A program made the translations under genes and the position numbers. 64,000 bases of DNA. Source: Pontibacterium sp049603715 (GTDB lineage Bacteria > Pseudomonadota > Gammaproteobacteria > Pseudomonadales > Balneatricaceae). The notes beneath the pieces are model-generated. The model was not told where the DNA came from. It saw nothing but the letters and a program-made list of their open reading frames with translations, and did not search any database. The stretch's first letter is position 1, and each line of letters opens with the position of its first letter. The stretch lies in assembly GCA_049603715.1 (NCBI GenBank), contig JBMYSW010000008.1, positions 1-64,000 of the forward strand. Reading direction: 5' to 3'. Shown here in pieces: positions 40,790 to 49,884 of this stretch.

Positions 40790-41749
40790 ATGAAAAACCT
40801 TCTGATAAGAGGGCAAAGCTTTGGCGCCATGATCGGGGTCATAGTCATGCTGGCTGCCTTCACAATGATTGATGCCGATGGTTGGTGGACAACCGGCACC
40901 CTATCCAATGTACTTCACTTTACTGCAATTTTAGGCTTCCTTGCGATGGGCCAAGCACTCGTTATTATCGCAAAAGAAATCGACCTCTCTGTAGGCTCTG
41001 TTTATGGCCTTACAGGCGTAGGTTTTATCACCTTAGAACCTTTACTAGGTGTATACGGCGCATTCGTTTTCGCTATGACCATCGCAGCTTTTATTGGCCT
41101 CCTTCAAGGGCTGGCCGTGGTGCGCTGGAAGCTCCCATCTATGATCGTAACACTGGGTGGCCTTTTTACAGTTCGCGGTGTGATCTATGTCTGGACCGGC
41201 GGCTCGGTAAGCAATTTTTCTCCTGAAGCTCGCGAACATGAACTCACGCGCTTATTTGGCGGTGAATTAATGGGCGTAGAGGCAGCAATATTTTGGCTTA
41301 TTTTCGTTGCCATCATCCTAAATGTCGTTCTATGGGCCACTCGTTACGGAAATAGCCTCCTTGCAACGGGCGGCAGCGAAGCAAGTGCAGAGTCCAGAGG
41401 TATTCGAACGGATCGAGTCAAAGTCATCGCGTTTGTGCTTTGTTCTGTTCTCGCAGGTTTCGCAGGCATTCTAACCTTGTGTGACCAACCTCAAACCCAC
41501 GTTTCCATCGGCGACTTGATGGAACTAGAAGCAATATCCGCAGCGGTTATTGGTGGCTGCTTACTATCGGGCGGTAGAGGCTCCCTTGTTGGTGCAATTT
41601 TGGGGGCGTTTATTGTTGTTAGCTTCCGTTACGAGCTCATTGCGCTGGGTGCTCCGTCCTCTTGGTTTATCACATTCGTCGGCATCGTACTCATTGTAGC
41701 CGTTATCTTTAATCAGAAGCTCGCTCGCGCGCTTGGCCACAGCTCTTAG
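40790..41749 (+). CDS. ABC sugar permease (BPD/RbsC type), first
   Basis: A 319-residue polytopic protein of the RbsC family with about 9-10 membrane helices. The start IRGQSFGAMIGVIVMLAAF leads into helix 1, ALVIIAKEIDLSVGSVYGL (about residues 60-78) is the conserved RbsC signature, and LATGGSEASAESRGIRTDRVKV is the ATPase-contact loop. It lies behind the hairpin and 18 bp before the ATPase gene. With the second permease it forms a heterodimeric channel. Confidence 0.92.
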   Translation: MKNLLIRGQSFGAMIGVIVMLAAFTMIDADGWWTTGTLSNVLHFTAILGFLAMGQALVIIAKEIDLSVGSVYGLTGVGFITLEPLLGVYGAFVFAMTIAAFIGLLQGLAVVRWKLPSMIVTLGGLFTVRGVIYVWTGGSVSNFSPEAREHELTRLFGGELMGVEAAIFWLIFVAIILNVVLWATRYGNSLLATGGSEASAESRGIRTDRVKVIAFVLCSVLAGFAGILTLCDQPQTHVSIGDLMELEAISAAVIGGCLLSGGRGSLVGAILGAFIVVSFRYELIALGAPSSWFITFVGIVLIVAVIFNQKLARALGHSS

Positions 41750-41767
41750 TGTTGGAGAGAATTTATC

Positions 41768-42544
41768 ATGTCATCTAAGCAACCCCTTATTCAGGTTAAA
41801 AATATCGATCTACACTTCGGTGCTTTTCATGCATTAAAAGATGTGTCCGTAGACTTTAACGCCGGCGAGCTCATTGGTTTAGTCGGCGACAACGGCGCAG
41901 GTAAGACGACCCTTATCCGCGTACTTTGCGGCATCCACACACCGACATCTGGCGAAGTGTATTTCGACGGCGAAAAAATCAAGACGTTTCACCCTAAGCT
42001 CGCAATTGATCAAGGGATCGAAACCATCCAACAATCGGTAGGTTTGTGTGACAACCTTTCTATCGCACGTAACTTTTACCTAGGTCGGGAACCGGTAAAG
42101 AAGTTTATGGGTATTCCAGTACTCGACTTTGCAAAAATGAAAGACATGTCCACCCGCGTTATTCGTGAGTTTGGTCTTCGTGAAAACGTTTCTGCGGATG
42201 ACGAAGTAGAAAAGCTATCGGGCGGCGAGCGCCAGTCAGTAAAAATTGGTCGTGCGGTAGAGTTCAAAAATCGAGTGGTCATCATGGACGAACCTACAAA
42301 CCACCTGTCTGTTCGCGAACGCGAGCACGTCAACGAGCTCGCCATTCAGCTAAAAGAGCAGGGCCTGCTGGTTATCTACATCACCCACGACATTTTCCAA
42401 GTACATAAGTTAGCAGACCGCATTGTCATTATGGAAAACGGTGAAAAAGTAGCTGACGCTCGTACAGACGAAATGACTGCGGATGAGCTAGAAGACGTCA
42501 TTCGCCAAGGTGGTCGCCTGGTTGAGAAGCGGGAGGCGATTTAA
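41768..42544 (+). CDS. ABC transporter ATPase, single-domain sugar type
   Basis: A 258-residue single ATP-binding cassette, half the size of RbsA-type ATPases. Walker A GLVGDNGAGKTTLIRV (about residues 36-51), signature LSGGERQSVKIGRAV (about 150) and Walker B RVVIMDEPTNHLSV (about 168) are complete. It sits between the two permease genes and is linked to the second by immediate adjacency (42544/42545). Single-domain sugar ATPases pair up as homodimers. It imports the substrate bound by the 39636 protein. Confidence 0.92.
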   Translation: MSSKQPLIQVKNIDLHFGAFHALKDVSVDFNAGELIGLVGDNGAGKTTLIRVLCGIHTPTSGEVYFDGEKIKTFHPKLAIDQGIETIQQSVGLCDNLSIARNFYLGREPVKKFMGIPVLDFAKMKDMSTRVIREFGLRENVSADDEVEKLSGGERQSVKIGRAVEFKNRVVIMDEPTNHLSVREREHVNELAIQLKEQGLLVIYITHDIFQVHKLADRIVIMENGEKVADARTDEMTADELEDVIRQGGRLVEKREAI

Positions 42545-43519
42545 ATGTTAAGCCAAACACTTAAACCTATCGCACGAAAACACAGCGAGGCAGGCATTAT
42601 CCTGATTGCGGTTTTTTGTGTGCTGTTTTTTGCTCTTTCGTCCGACGGACGTTGGGCGAACATGTACAACATCGGCACCATTATGCAAGTCACCGCCACC
42701 TTAGGCCTAATGACCATGGGCGTGGCACTTGTCATTGGTACCGGCGAGATCGATATTTCTGTCGGCTCCATTTTTGGCATGGGTGCAATTACCTACCTCT
42801 GGCTTGCGCTACGCGTAGACCCAGCAATCGCTGCGCTGGCAGCGACCCTTGTAGGCATTGCTATAGGCTTCCTTAACGGATACTTGATTACAAAAACCAA
42901 GACACCGTCTTTGATTATAACCTTAGGCACTTTGATGATTTTTCGTGGCATTGCCATCGCACTGACCGACGGTTTTTCATTTTCTATTCCGTACAAAATG
43001 CGCTCTGGGGAATCCTACAGCATCCTTGGAGGCGGCGAATTTCTGGGTTTCAATACAGCTGTGATTTGGCTAATTCTTGGCTTAGTGGTGCTCACGTTTG
43101 TATTACGAGCCACCCCATTTGGCAACCGATTACTCGCGACCGGAGGCTCATCTGCAAGCGCCTATTCACGAGGGATTCGCGTAGACCGAATTAAGCTGAT
43201 CGCATTTGTCATTAGCGGTGCCCTTGCTGGGTTTGCAGGTTCGCTAGAGGCCGGAAAGTTAGGTTTCGCCGATGGCTCGATGGGACGCCTAATGGAGCTG
43301 CAAGCCATTGCAGCCTGCGTATTGGGTGGATGCCTTTTAGCGGGTGGCCGCCTATCACTATTGGGCGCGCTGTTAGGGGCATTTGTACTGTCCTGTATCC
43401 AATCTTATCTCGTGGTGATGAGCATTAAACCTCAATGGTTCATGTTGTTACTCGGTGCCATTGTCGTTTTAGCAGCCTATGGCGATAAGCAATTGCGTAA
43501 CTGGGCGCAAAAACCTTAG
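42545..43519 (+). CDS. ABC sugar permease (BPD/RbsC type), second
   Basis: A 324-residue RbsC-type permease, similar in build to the first: VALVIGTGEIDISVGSIFGM (about residue 57) and RLLATGGSSASAYSRGIRVDR. Both copies keep the membrane pattern. The ATG follows the ATPase stop directly. Two different permeases with one ATPase is unusual compared with ribose operons and is seen in some cyclitol importers. Confidence 0.92.
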   Translation: MLSQTLKPIARKHSEAGIILIAVFCVLFFALSSDGRWANMYNIGTIMQVTATLGLMTMGVALVIGTGEIDISVGSIFGMGAITYLWLALRVDPAIAALAATLVGIAIGFLNGYLITKTKTPSLIITLGTLMIFRGIAIALTDGFSFSIPYKMRSGESYSILGGGEFLGFNTAVIWLILGLVVLTFVLRATPFGNRLLATGGSSASAYSRGIRVDRIKLIAFVISGALAGFAGSLEAGKLGFADGSMGRLMELQAIAACVLGGCLLAGGRLSLLGALLGAFVLSCIQSYLVVMSIKPQWFMLLLGAIVVLAAYGDKQLRNWAQKP

Positions 43520-43601
43520 TCAGTCAGTTCGCGTAATCGGCTAGCCCATTCAACTGGGCTGGCAAATCACACTAAATACCTTTTAAAAAGAGAAAAACCT
43601 T

Positions 43602-44609
43602 ATGACGATTCGAGTTGCTCTTATTGGCACCGGAATAATGGGCATGGACCACGCGCGCTTGTTTGCTCAAGACTTACCTAACGTTGAACTGCATACAATT
43701 TGTGACGTTGATGAAGCTCGCGCAAAAGCCGTCGCTAAAGAATTAGGCGTTAAACATGTTTCCTCCTCTCCTGAGGAAGCAGCAACCAGTGATGAAATTG
43801 ATGCCGTCGTCATTGCGAGTCCAGACCATACACACGCCCCCCTCTCCATCGCGGCTATCAGGGCGGGTAAGTATGTACTGTGCGAAAAGCCTCTTTCAAC
43901 ATCGTCAGAAGAGTGCATTGAGGTGATGCAGCTAGAAGAGAAGCTAGGCAAGCAAATGGTTCAAGTGGGCTTTATGCGCCGGTTTGACCCCTCTTACACC
44001 GAAATGAAAGCAGCGCTAACTAATGGCACGCTTGGTGAAGCCATTATGCTTCATTGCTATCACCGAAACGTACAAGCGCCGGCAAATTTCACCGGCCAAA
44101 TGGCAATATCCAACTCGGCTCCTCATGAGTTTGATGCCGCACGCTTCCTCCTAGATGAGGAAGTTTCAGAAATTTCGGTTTTCCAACCTAAATCAGTCGA
44201 TACCAGTAAAACGGGGGCACCGGTCTTTATGGTATTGGAAACCTCATCAGGGCGCCTTGTTAATGTTGAAATCAACAACAACGCGGCTTATGGATACGAT
44301 GTTCGGGCCGAGCTCGTTGGCGCAAAAGGGAGTGTTTTCCTTCGCTCTCCTGTGAACTCAGAGCTACATACTGCGCTGTCAGCTAGCACTGCCTACGCGC
44401 CAGACTGGCGTCCACGATTTGCCGAAGCCTATCGTTTGCAAAATAAAGCATGGATCAACTCCATTTTAACTGGCGTACCTTCTGATATCGGGTCAAACGC
44501 GTGGGATAGCTACTGCGCGAGCTGTATTGCTGAAGCCGGTGTTAAGGCCCTGGCTACAGGTTCACGTGTTGCCGTTGAGCTAATCCAAAAGCCTTCACTC
44601 TACCGATAG
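43602..44609 (+). CDS. Gfo/Idh/MocA-family dehydrogenase (inositol 2-dehydrogenase-like)
   Basis: A 335-residue NAD-dependent oxidoreductase. Rossmann start RVALIGTGIMGMDHARLF (about residues 4-21); EKP motif in YVLCEKPLSTS (about 91-101); the substrate-site segment QVGFMRRFDPSY (about 120-131) is typical of inositol dehydrogenases. The His of SNSAPHEFDAARF near 175 completes the active site. It should oxidise the imported cyclitol or sugar to a keto form. The next gene may then isomerise or dehydrate it. Substrate assignment is inference. Confidence 0.88.
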   Translation: MTIRVALIGTGIMGMDHARLFAQDLPNVELHTICDVDEARAKAVAKELGVKHVSSSPEEAATSDEIDAVVIASPDHTHAPLSIAAIRAGKYVLCEKPLSTSSEECIEVMQLEEKLGKQMVQVGFMRRFDPSYTEMKAALTNGTLGEAIMLHCYHRNVQAPANFTGQMAISNSAPHEFDAARFLLDEEVSEISVFQPKSVDTSKTGAPVFMVLETSSGRLVNVEINNNAAYGYDVRAELVGAKGSVFLRSPVNSELHTALSASTAYAPDWRPRFAEAYRLQNKAWINSILTGVPSDIGSNAWDSYCASCIAEAGVKALATGSRVAVELIQKPSLYR

Positions 44610-44622
44610 GAGATTTACAAAG

Positions 44623-45582
44623 ATGAAATTAGGTTTCGTATCCGACAGTTTGGGCAGCCAGACTTTAGAAGACATGCTAAATAACGCCGAGCGTTTAGGC
44701 GTCGACGGTATTGAAGTCAACACCGGAGGCTGGTCTACAGCACCTCATTTTGACCTGGCTAACATGCTTACAAACGCTAAAGCACGCGCAACATTTGAAA
44801 AAGAGTTTAAAGTGCGAGGTTTAGAGATCGCTTGCCTAAATGCAAACGGCAATCCGCTGCACCCAACCGATAAAAAGCAAGGTCAATGTCTACATGACAC
44901 CATTCGCTTGGCGGGCGAAATGGGAATCAAAAAAGTATGCACTATGTCGGGCTTACCCGCAGGAGCTCCTAACGACACGATGCCAAACTGGGTTGTGTCA
45001 TCTTGGCCCCCAGAAACCCAAACGATCCTTAGCTATCAATGGAATGATGTATTAATACCCTTTTGGGCAGAAACCGTCGCTTTAGCCAAAGAGTGCGGCG
45101 TAGAGCAAATCGCACTTGAGCTTCATGGCAACCAGTGTGTTTACAATGTGCCTAGTATGGTTCGCTTACGCGCAGAAGTAGGCAACACCGTAGGCGCAAA
45201 CTTAGATCCATCACACCTGTTCTGGATGGGTGGAGATCCCTACTCTTTTATAGATTCTCTGGGTGATGCGATTTATCACGTCCACGCGAAAGACACCATG
45301 CTCAATTCCCCCGTGCAGGCGACGACCACATTGTTAGAAAACGGCAGCTTAACCGATATTCCCGCACGTTCATGGTCCTACATCACCTTAGGTTACGGAC
45401 ACGGCGAAGAATGGTGGCGCGAATTCGTTTACCGCTTGTTGATGGTTGGCTACAAGGGCTGGCTAAGCATTGAACATGAGGATGTCTTACTCAACTCACT
45501 CGAAGGTTTAGAAAAGTCTATTTCGCTATTAAAAAACGTAATGCCCCGCGAGCAGCCTGATTTCAAACTGCAAGACATCTAA
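44623..45582 (+). CDS. Sugar isomerase/epimerase-type TIM-barrel protein
   Basis: A 319-residue member of the xylose-isomerase-like TIM-barrel group (IolE, IolH, hydroxypyruvate isomerase fold). Metal ligands expected in this fold are visible in EQIALELHGNQCVYN (about residues 162-176), VGANLDPSHLFWMG (about 190), HVHAKDTML and WLSIEHEDVLLN (about 286). It is the last gene of the operon, followed by tandem hairpin terminators. It may convert the keto product of the dehydrogenase. The exact reaction is unknown. Confidence 0.85.
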   Translation: MKLGFVSDSLGSQTLEDMLNNAERLGVDGIEVNTGGWSTAPHFDLANMLTNAKARATFEKEFKVRGLEIACLNANGNPLHPTDKKQGQCLHDTIRLAGEMGIKKVCTMSGLPAGAPNDTMPNWVVSSWPPETQTILSYQWNDVLIPFWAETVALAKECGVEQIALELHGNQCVYNVPSMVRLRAEVGNTVGANLDPSHLFWMGGDPYSFIDSLGDAIYHVHAKDTMLNSPVQATTTLLENGSLTDIPARSWSYITLGYGHGEEWWREFVYRLLMVGYKGWLSIEHEDVLLNSLEGLEKSISLLKNVMPREQPDFKLQDI

Positions 45583-45598
45583 ACATACTTCACCTGTT

Positions 45599-45650
45599 TG
45601 ACTCATGGGGGTGAGTCATTTTTTGCCAGCTTTTTAGCTGGCTTTTTTTT
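45599..45650 (+). terminator. Tandem terminators at the end of the sugar operon
   Basis: First hairpin TGACTCA (45599-45605) / TGAGTCA (45612-45618) followed by TTTTTT. Second GCCAGCT (45625-45631) / AGCTGGC (45636-45642) followed by eight T. Both are standard intrinsic terminators. Confidence 0.85.
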
Positions 45651-45876
45651 CACCATCAATACAACAAAGCTCAAGGGTACTTTCGTCAAAAGTACCATGT
45701 TTGGTGTGCACGGCCCGCGAAGCTTACTCTGGATCAACAGCTTTACCGTATTCATCAGGTAACAAGCATTTATCATCCAGACTGGAATTAGAAACGCCAC
45801 ACAACTTGCCTTTAGCCAATATATTCATACCTTGATACAATGGAAGAGCGAAACATTCTGGAAAAGACTCGGCTCA

Positions 45877-47526
45877 CTATAAAGTGCCTATCGACGCTAA
45901 CACCCTACCCGCCTTATCTAAAATCCCCTGTTGTAGCTCATCACTCATGCGATTCCACGTTTTATAAGTGAAGCCCATACGTGGGTTAGGCTCAAAGCGG
46001 GCTTGGTGGCGGTGTAAAAACGCCCAATACAAGCTATTAAAAGGGCAGGCATCCTTCTCCACTTTTTTGCTGGGTTTGTATGCACAGCTTTTGCAGTAGT
46101 CACTCATCTTGTTGATGTAGTTACCGCTTGCGGCATAGGGCTTGGTGGCGACCCAACCGCCATCGGCAAACAACACCATGCTGCGGGTGTTGGGCTGCTC
46201 GACCCACTCAAGTGCATCAATGTAGATACCCAAGTACCACGCTTCCACTTGGTCAGGGTGAATACCCGCGAGCAGCGAGAAGTTGCCTGTCACCATTAAT
46301 CGCTGAATGTGGTGCGCGTAGCTGTATTCCAGCGACTGCTCTATGGCGTGGCGCATACAGGCCATTTTGGTTTTGCCTGTCCAAAACCAGTCGGGTAAGT
46401 CTCGCTTAGCTTCTAGCACATTGGTGTGGTCATATTCATCGGCATTGATCCAATAGATACCTCGCACATACTCGCGCCAACCAATCACTTGGCGCACAAA
46501 ACCTTCCACTTGGGCGATATCAATGGCGCCTTGGGCACCATAGTAGCGATTAAGCACAGCGTTAATCACCTGCTGTACACTGAGCATTTTGGCATTCAAC
46601 GCAAAGCTAATACGCGAGTGATACAAGCTCCAGCTGGGCTTGGCGTTGTGAGTCATGGCATCTTGAAACTTGCCAAAATAAGGCAAGCAATGCTCACAAA
46701 AGAAATCGAGTAGTTGAAGCGCTTCTCGACGACTGGTGGGCCAAATTAAAGGGCCTTCGAGTTGACCAATGGTTTTAACATTATGCCGCGCCAACCGTTC
46801 AACCACCTCATCTACCGGTTGAGCAAAACACAGAGGCTGTGGAATGCTGGCAAGGTCATCTGCTTTAAAGGTTTGACGGTTTTCGCTATCAAAGTTCCAA
46901 CGCCCGCCTTGAGGCTCGCCATTGTCCATCAAGATATCAAAGCGCTTTCGCATGTAACGATAAAAAGCCTCTAGGCGCTGGTGCTTGCCAGCCTTAAAGC
47001 GCTTAAAAATATCGTCGAACGGTAATAAAAAGTGCTCAGTATCGGCTTGCTGTTTGCTTACCCCGTCGGGTAATTCGAGCGCGTTCATTTGGGCCAATAA
47101 ACGCTTCTCGTCAGGGCGCTGATAGCCTACTTCGGCCACTTTCAAATCATTGGCTAAGTTATACAGCAGCTCACTTAAGCTAAGAGGTTCACCGTTAGAC
47201 TGGCGAGTATCGTCTAGGGTTAGATGAAGCACCTGAAGCCCCGCCTGTTTAAGTGCCGATGCAAAACGCTCCATCGCAACAAAAAAAGCCGTAGCCTTTT
47301 GAATATGGTGCCACGCATAGGTAGCTTCTTGGTGCAGTTCGGCAATGATGTAGAGGGTGTCTGACTGCTCTGTTGGGTTAGCAAACCAAGAGTGCTCGGC
47401 ATTGAGCTGGTCACCCAAGATCAAGCGGATACGACGCAGTGACGATAAACCGCTTGGATATTGTTTTGCCAATGCTTGGGCGACGGGCTCGGGAAGGGTA
47501 GATGCAGTGTAGGATACCGTGGTCAT
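45877..47526 (-). CDS. Cryptochrome/photolyase, FeS-BCP (PhrB-like) group
   Basis: A 549-residue flavoprotein. N-terminal photolyase-related domain (LRRIRLILGDQLNAEHSWF, about residues 28-46) and the FAD domain with RQVIGWREYVRGIYW (about 344) and the N-rich helix. The four cysteines of the iron-sulphur cluster are in KMACMRHAIE (about 387), the pair CKSC in SDYCKSCAYKPS and CPF in KDACPFNSLYW (about 481-505). Such enzymes repair (6-4) photoproducts. Its ATG is 3 bp after the stop of a DUF2256 gene, which usually accompanies this family. Confidence 0.9.
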   Translation of the reverse strand: MTTVSYTASTLPEPVAQALAKQYPSGLSSLRRIRLILGDQLNAEHSWFANPTEQSDTLYIIAELHQEATYAWHHIQKATAFFVAMERFASALKQAGLQVLHLTLDDTRQSNGEPLSLSELLYNLANDLKVAEVGYQRPDEKRLLAQMNALELPDGVSKQQADTEHFLLPFDDIFKRFKAGKHQRLEAFYRYMRKRFDILMDNGEPQGGRWNFDSENRQTFKADDLASIPQPLCFAQPVDEVVERLARHNVKTIGQLEGPLIWPTSRREALQLLDFFCEHCLPYFGKFQDAMTHNAKPSWSLYHSRISFALNAKMLSVQQVINAVLNRYYGAQGAIDIAQVEGFVRQVIGWREYVRGIYWINADEYDHTNVLEAKRDLPDWFWTGKTKMACMRHAIEQSLEYSYAHHIQRLMVTGNFSLLAGIHPDQVEAWYLGIYIDALEWVEQPNTRSMVLFADGGWVATKPYAASGNYINKMSDYCKSCAYKPSKKVEKDACPFNSLYWAFLHRHQARFEPNPRMGFTYKTWNRMSDELQQGILDKAGRVLASIGTL

Positions 47527-47529
47527 TCG

Positions 47530-47697
47530 CTAACCCCTCTTACCATCAGCAATATCAGGGGTCGCTTTGGTTCGCCGACAACGTTCTGAGCAGTACTTCA
47601 CCTCTTCCCAGCAGTTTTGCCACTTTTTTCGCCACGTAAAAGGCAAGCCGCAACGCACGCAGTTTTTGCTGGGAAGGTTTACTTTTTTGTGTGCCAT
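47530..47697 (-). CDS. DUF2256 zinc-finger peptide coupled to the photolyase
   Basis: A 55-residue protein beginning MAHKKVNLPSKNCVRC. Four cysteines, CVRC and YCSERC, form a zinc site, with FTWRKKWQNCWEEVKYC between them, the signature of DUF2256. It is too short for many gene finders. Its stop lies 3 bp before the photolyase ATG, so the two are co-translated. DUF2256 peptides are often found beside photolyase genes, but their function is not established. Confidence 0.88.
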   Translation of the reverse strand: MAHKKVNLPSKNCVRCGLPFTWRKKWQNCWEEVKYCSERCRRTKATPDIADGKRG

Positions 47698-47820
47698 CAC
47701 GACTCCGTAGCGCTGTTTAGTTGGCTTATCGAGGCGACTCGCAAGTTGAAACCCTAGATAAAAGCCGCACCTAATTTGACTCAGCCATTACGACGGGTGA
47801 CACACATTAGATCAAGTTAG

Positions 47821-48258
47821 CTAAACGCTCACCCCTTGTTGAGCGAGCCATTGTTTAAGCTGCGGTAAGGATAAGGCACCGCTCATACGCGCCGCTTCTT
47901 TGCCTTGTTTAAACAAAATGAGTGTTGGGATAGAGCGAATACCCCAGCTACCAGCAATCCCTTGCTCCGCTTCAGTATTAAGTTTAGCTAAACGAATATT
48001 TGGCTCGAATGCTTTTGCCGCTTGCTCAAAAATAGGCGCAAACTGTTGGCAAGGGCCACACCAGCTAGCCCAGCAATCCACCAGCACAGGAATATCATTT
48101 CGAGTGAGTACGGCGTTAACATTGGCAGCTGTTAATTCTTGCGTGCGCCCAGCAAATACCTGCTCACCACAACGACCACACTTGGGCTGGTCTTTAAGCT
48201 TTTCGCTGGGCACTCGGTTGGTTACGCCACAATGTGGGCAACTTAAATTTAACGACAT
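47821..48258 (-). CDS. trxC: Thioredoxin 2 (TrxC)
   Basis: A 145-residue thioredoxin with an N-terminal zinc finger (CPHCG and KCGRC, about residues 7-32) and the redox motif in WASWCGPCQQF (about 64-74). The thioredoxin fold then ends GALSLPQLKQWLAQQ. The zinc-bearing form is the TrxC type used in oxidative stress. It stands alone, on the minus strand, with no partner nearby. Confidence 0.93.
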   Translation of the reverse strand: MSLNLSCPHCGVTNRVPSEKLKDQPKCGRCGEQVFAGRTQELTAANVNAVLTRNDIPVLVDCWASWCGPCQQFAPIFEQAAKAFEPNIRLAKLNTEAEQGIAGSWGIRSIPTLILFKQGKEAARMSGALSLPQLKQWLAQQGVSV

Positions 48259-48530
48259 GATTGTTCCTCGTTTTTGTCGGCCTGCCAGTTATCGCCAAAC
48301 CCTATACCCAATAAATGGGTATCATGAGTGCGACTTTCAAGCCTGTATCTCTAGGCTTAGCTTCACCTCAATTACCCCACCTCACCTCACCAACTTCGCC
48401 ATTTTTTAGTGCTAATTTAGCTCTCTAGTAGCATTTTCTCGCCACTCGGTCGCCCTTACACTGATCAAAATACGCACAAAACTACTAAACAAAATAACAA
48501 ACCAAAATAACAAACACACGGTTGTGGCCC

Positions 48531-49289
48531 ATGACAGCATTTCGCTACACACCCAACACTTATCAACCACTCCTTCATTGGCTCATCATGGTGGGGCTGT
48601 TTGGCTTTGGTTTATTTTTAAGCTGGGACCTAGGCCTGTTACCCAATATTTTGGCGCAAGATGCTACCTACATTAGCAGCTTTGTACTGGCTGTTTTGTT
48701 GGTGGGTAGCCTTCATGCCGGTATTCGCAGTCTCTACTTAAGCAAGCAGGTGTTAGGGTTAATAGATTACTGCCATCTGCCCCATTTGCACTCCACCCTC
48801 AGTGCCAACAACCAATGTTTATCCTTGCCCTATTTACAGCACCTTATGGGCAGCCCGAACCATTCAAAAACGCACCTCACGGAGACAAACACTCCCTCGA
48901 CAAGCCATGCTGACCAAACCAGTGTACTGGCAGAGCTTATGGCCGAACGGGCACGAGGCAGTCATCAAGTGGGTTGGTTTTTAGTCGGGCTGTGCGTAAA
49001 GCTCGGCTTACTCGGCACAGTAGCGGGCTTTATTATGATGCTCGGCTCGCTCGACAGCTTAGACAGCCTTGATGCATCTAAGGTCACTGACCTTATGGCA
49101 CAAATGACACAAGGCATGAAGGTCGCTATGAACACCACATTAGTTGGGCTATCAGCCAGTATGTTGCTAGGCGCCCAATACCTATTAGTCGACCGAGTCG
49201 CCGATACTCTTGTTGCCGACACTCTCGCCATTGGCCAAGCCCTCACCGAACAAAACGCTAATAGCGAGTCAGGTCATGGCACTGTTTAA
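48531..49289 (+). CDS. MotA/TolQ/ExbB-like channel protein, first gene of an unassigned operon
   Basis: A 252-residue protein with an N-terminal membrane segment (LLHWLIMVGLFGFGLF, about residue 15), another near residue 45 and the TolQ-type helices in the C-terminal half (FLVGLCVKLGLLGTVAGF, GMKVAMNTTLVGLSASMLLG). A middle soluble part lies about 70-145. The frame opens upstream with TTG, but the ATG at 48531 fits best. It overlaps the next gene by 14 bp. The pair resembles TolQ-TolR but with different partners, so I do not call it exbB. Confidence 0.8.
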   Translation: MTAFRYTPNTYQPLLHWLIMVGLFGFGLFLSWDLGLLPNILAQDATYISSFVLAVLLVGSLHAGIRSLYLSKQVLGLIDYCHLPHLHSTLSANNQCLSLPYLQHLMGSPNHSKTHLTETNTPSTSHADQTSVLAELMAERARGSHQVGWFLVGLCVKLGLLGTVAGFIMMLGSLDSLDSLDASKVTDLMAQMTQGMKVAMNTTLVGLSASMLLGAQYLLVDRVADTLVADTLAIGQALTEQNANSESGHGTV

Positions 49290-49884
49290 TCGCAACCGTT
49301 CACAGGGTGTCGACCCCTTTGCCGACCTGTTATTTAACACCCTAATGACCTTTACCTTTTTGTTTTTGGTGGCACTTTTGCTGATTAACCCACCAGCTAA
49401 AAGCGGCATTATCGACCCCAAAGCAGAATTTATGATTACGGTCAGCTGGCCCGATAACGACCCTAACGATGTGGATATTTGGGCGCTCGGGCCCAGTGAG
49501 CAAGTGGTCTCTTATGTGAGGCCGCAGTTTGGTCTAATGAACCTTGATCGCGACGACCGAGGCATGGTGAACGATACCCAAGAGATTAACGGCAAAACCA
49601 TTGTTAACCCACTCAACCAAGAAATCTTAACCATTCGCGGCCGCCCGCCTGGCGAGTTTGTGGTTAACCTGCATTACTTTAAATCCGAAAACCAAGCGCC
49701 GGTGCCCGTCACTGTTTATTTGGCCGAAATAAACCCCAAGCTCAAAGTGCTTAACTACACCACAACTACCCTTACCTATGAGGGCGAAGAACAAACGGCA
49801 CTGCGTTTCACCATCACCCCTCAAGGCGAGGTGGTCGACATTAACCAATTACAAAAAAGTATTCTTGAGGAGCGACAAAAATGA
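49276..49884 (+). CDS. TolR/ExbD-like protein with a long periplasmic domain
   Basis: A 202-residue protein. The membrane helix (about residues 17-38, LLFNTLMTFTFLFLVALLLI) lies after an FADL segment; Asp in VDPFADLLF could be the proton site. The large soluble domain contains DVDIWALGP and LDRDDRGMV, a pattern resembling YfaP/DUF2135-type sandwich domains. It starts inside the upstream gene at 49276 and overlaps the next by 4 bp. Function unknown beyond its channel partner. Confidence 0.72.
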   Translation: MALFNRNRSQGVDPFADLLFNTLMTFTFLFLVALLLINPPAKSGIIDPKAEFMITVSWPDNDPNDVDIWALGPSEQVVSYVRPQFGLMNLDRDDRGMVNDTQEINGKTIVNPLNQEILTIRGRPPGEFVVNLHYFKSENQAPVPVTVYLAEINPKLKVLNYTTTTLTYEGEEQTALRFTITPQGEVVDINQLQKSILEERQK

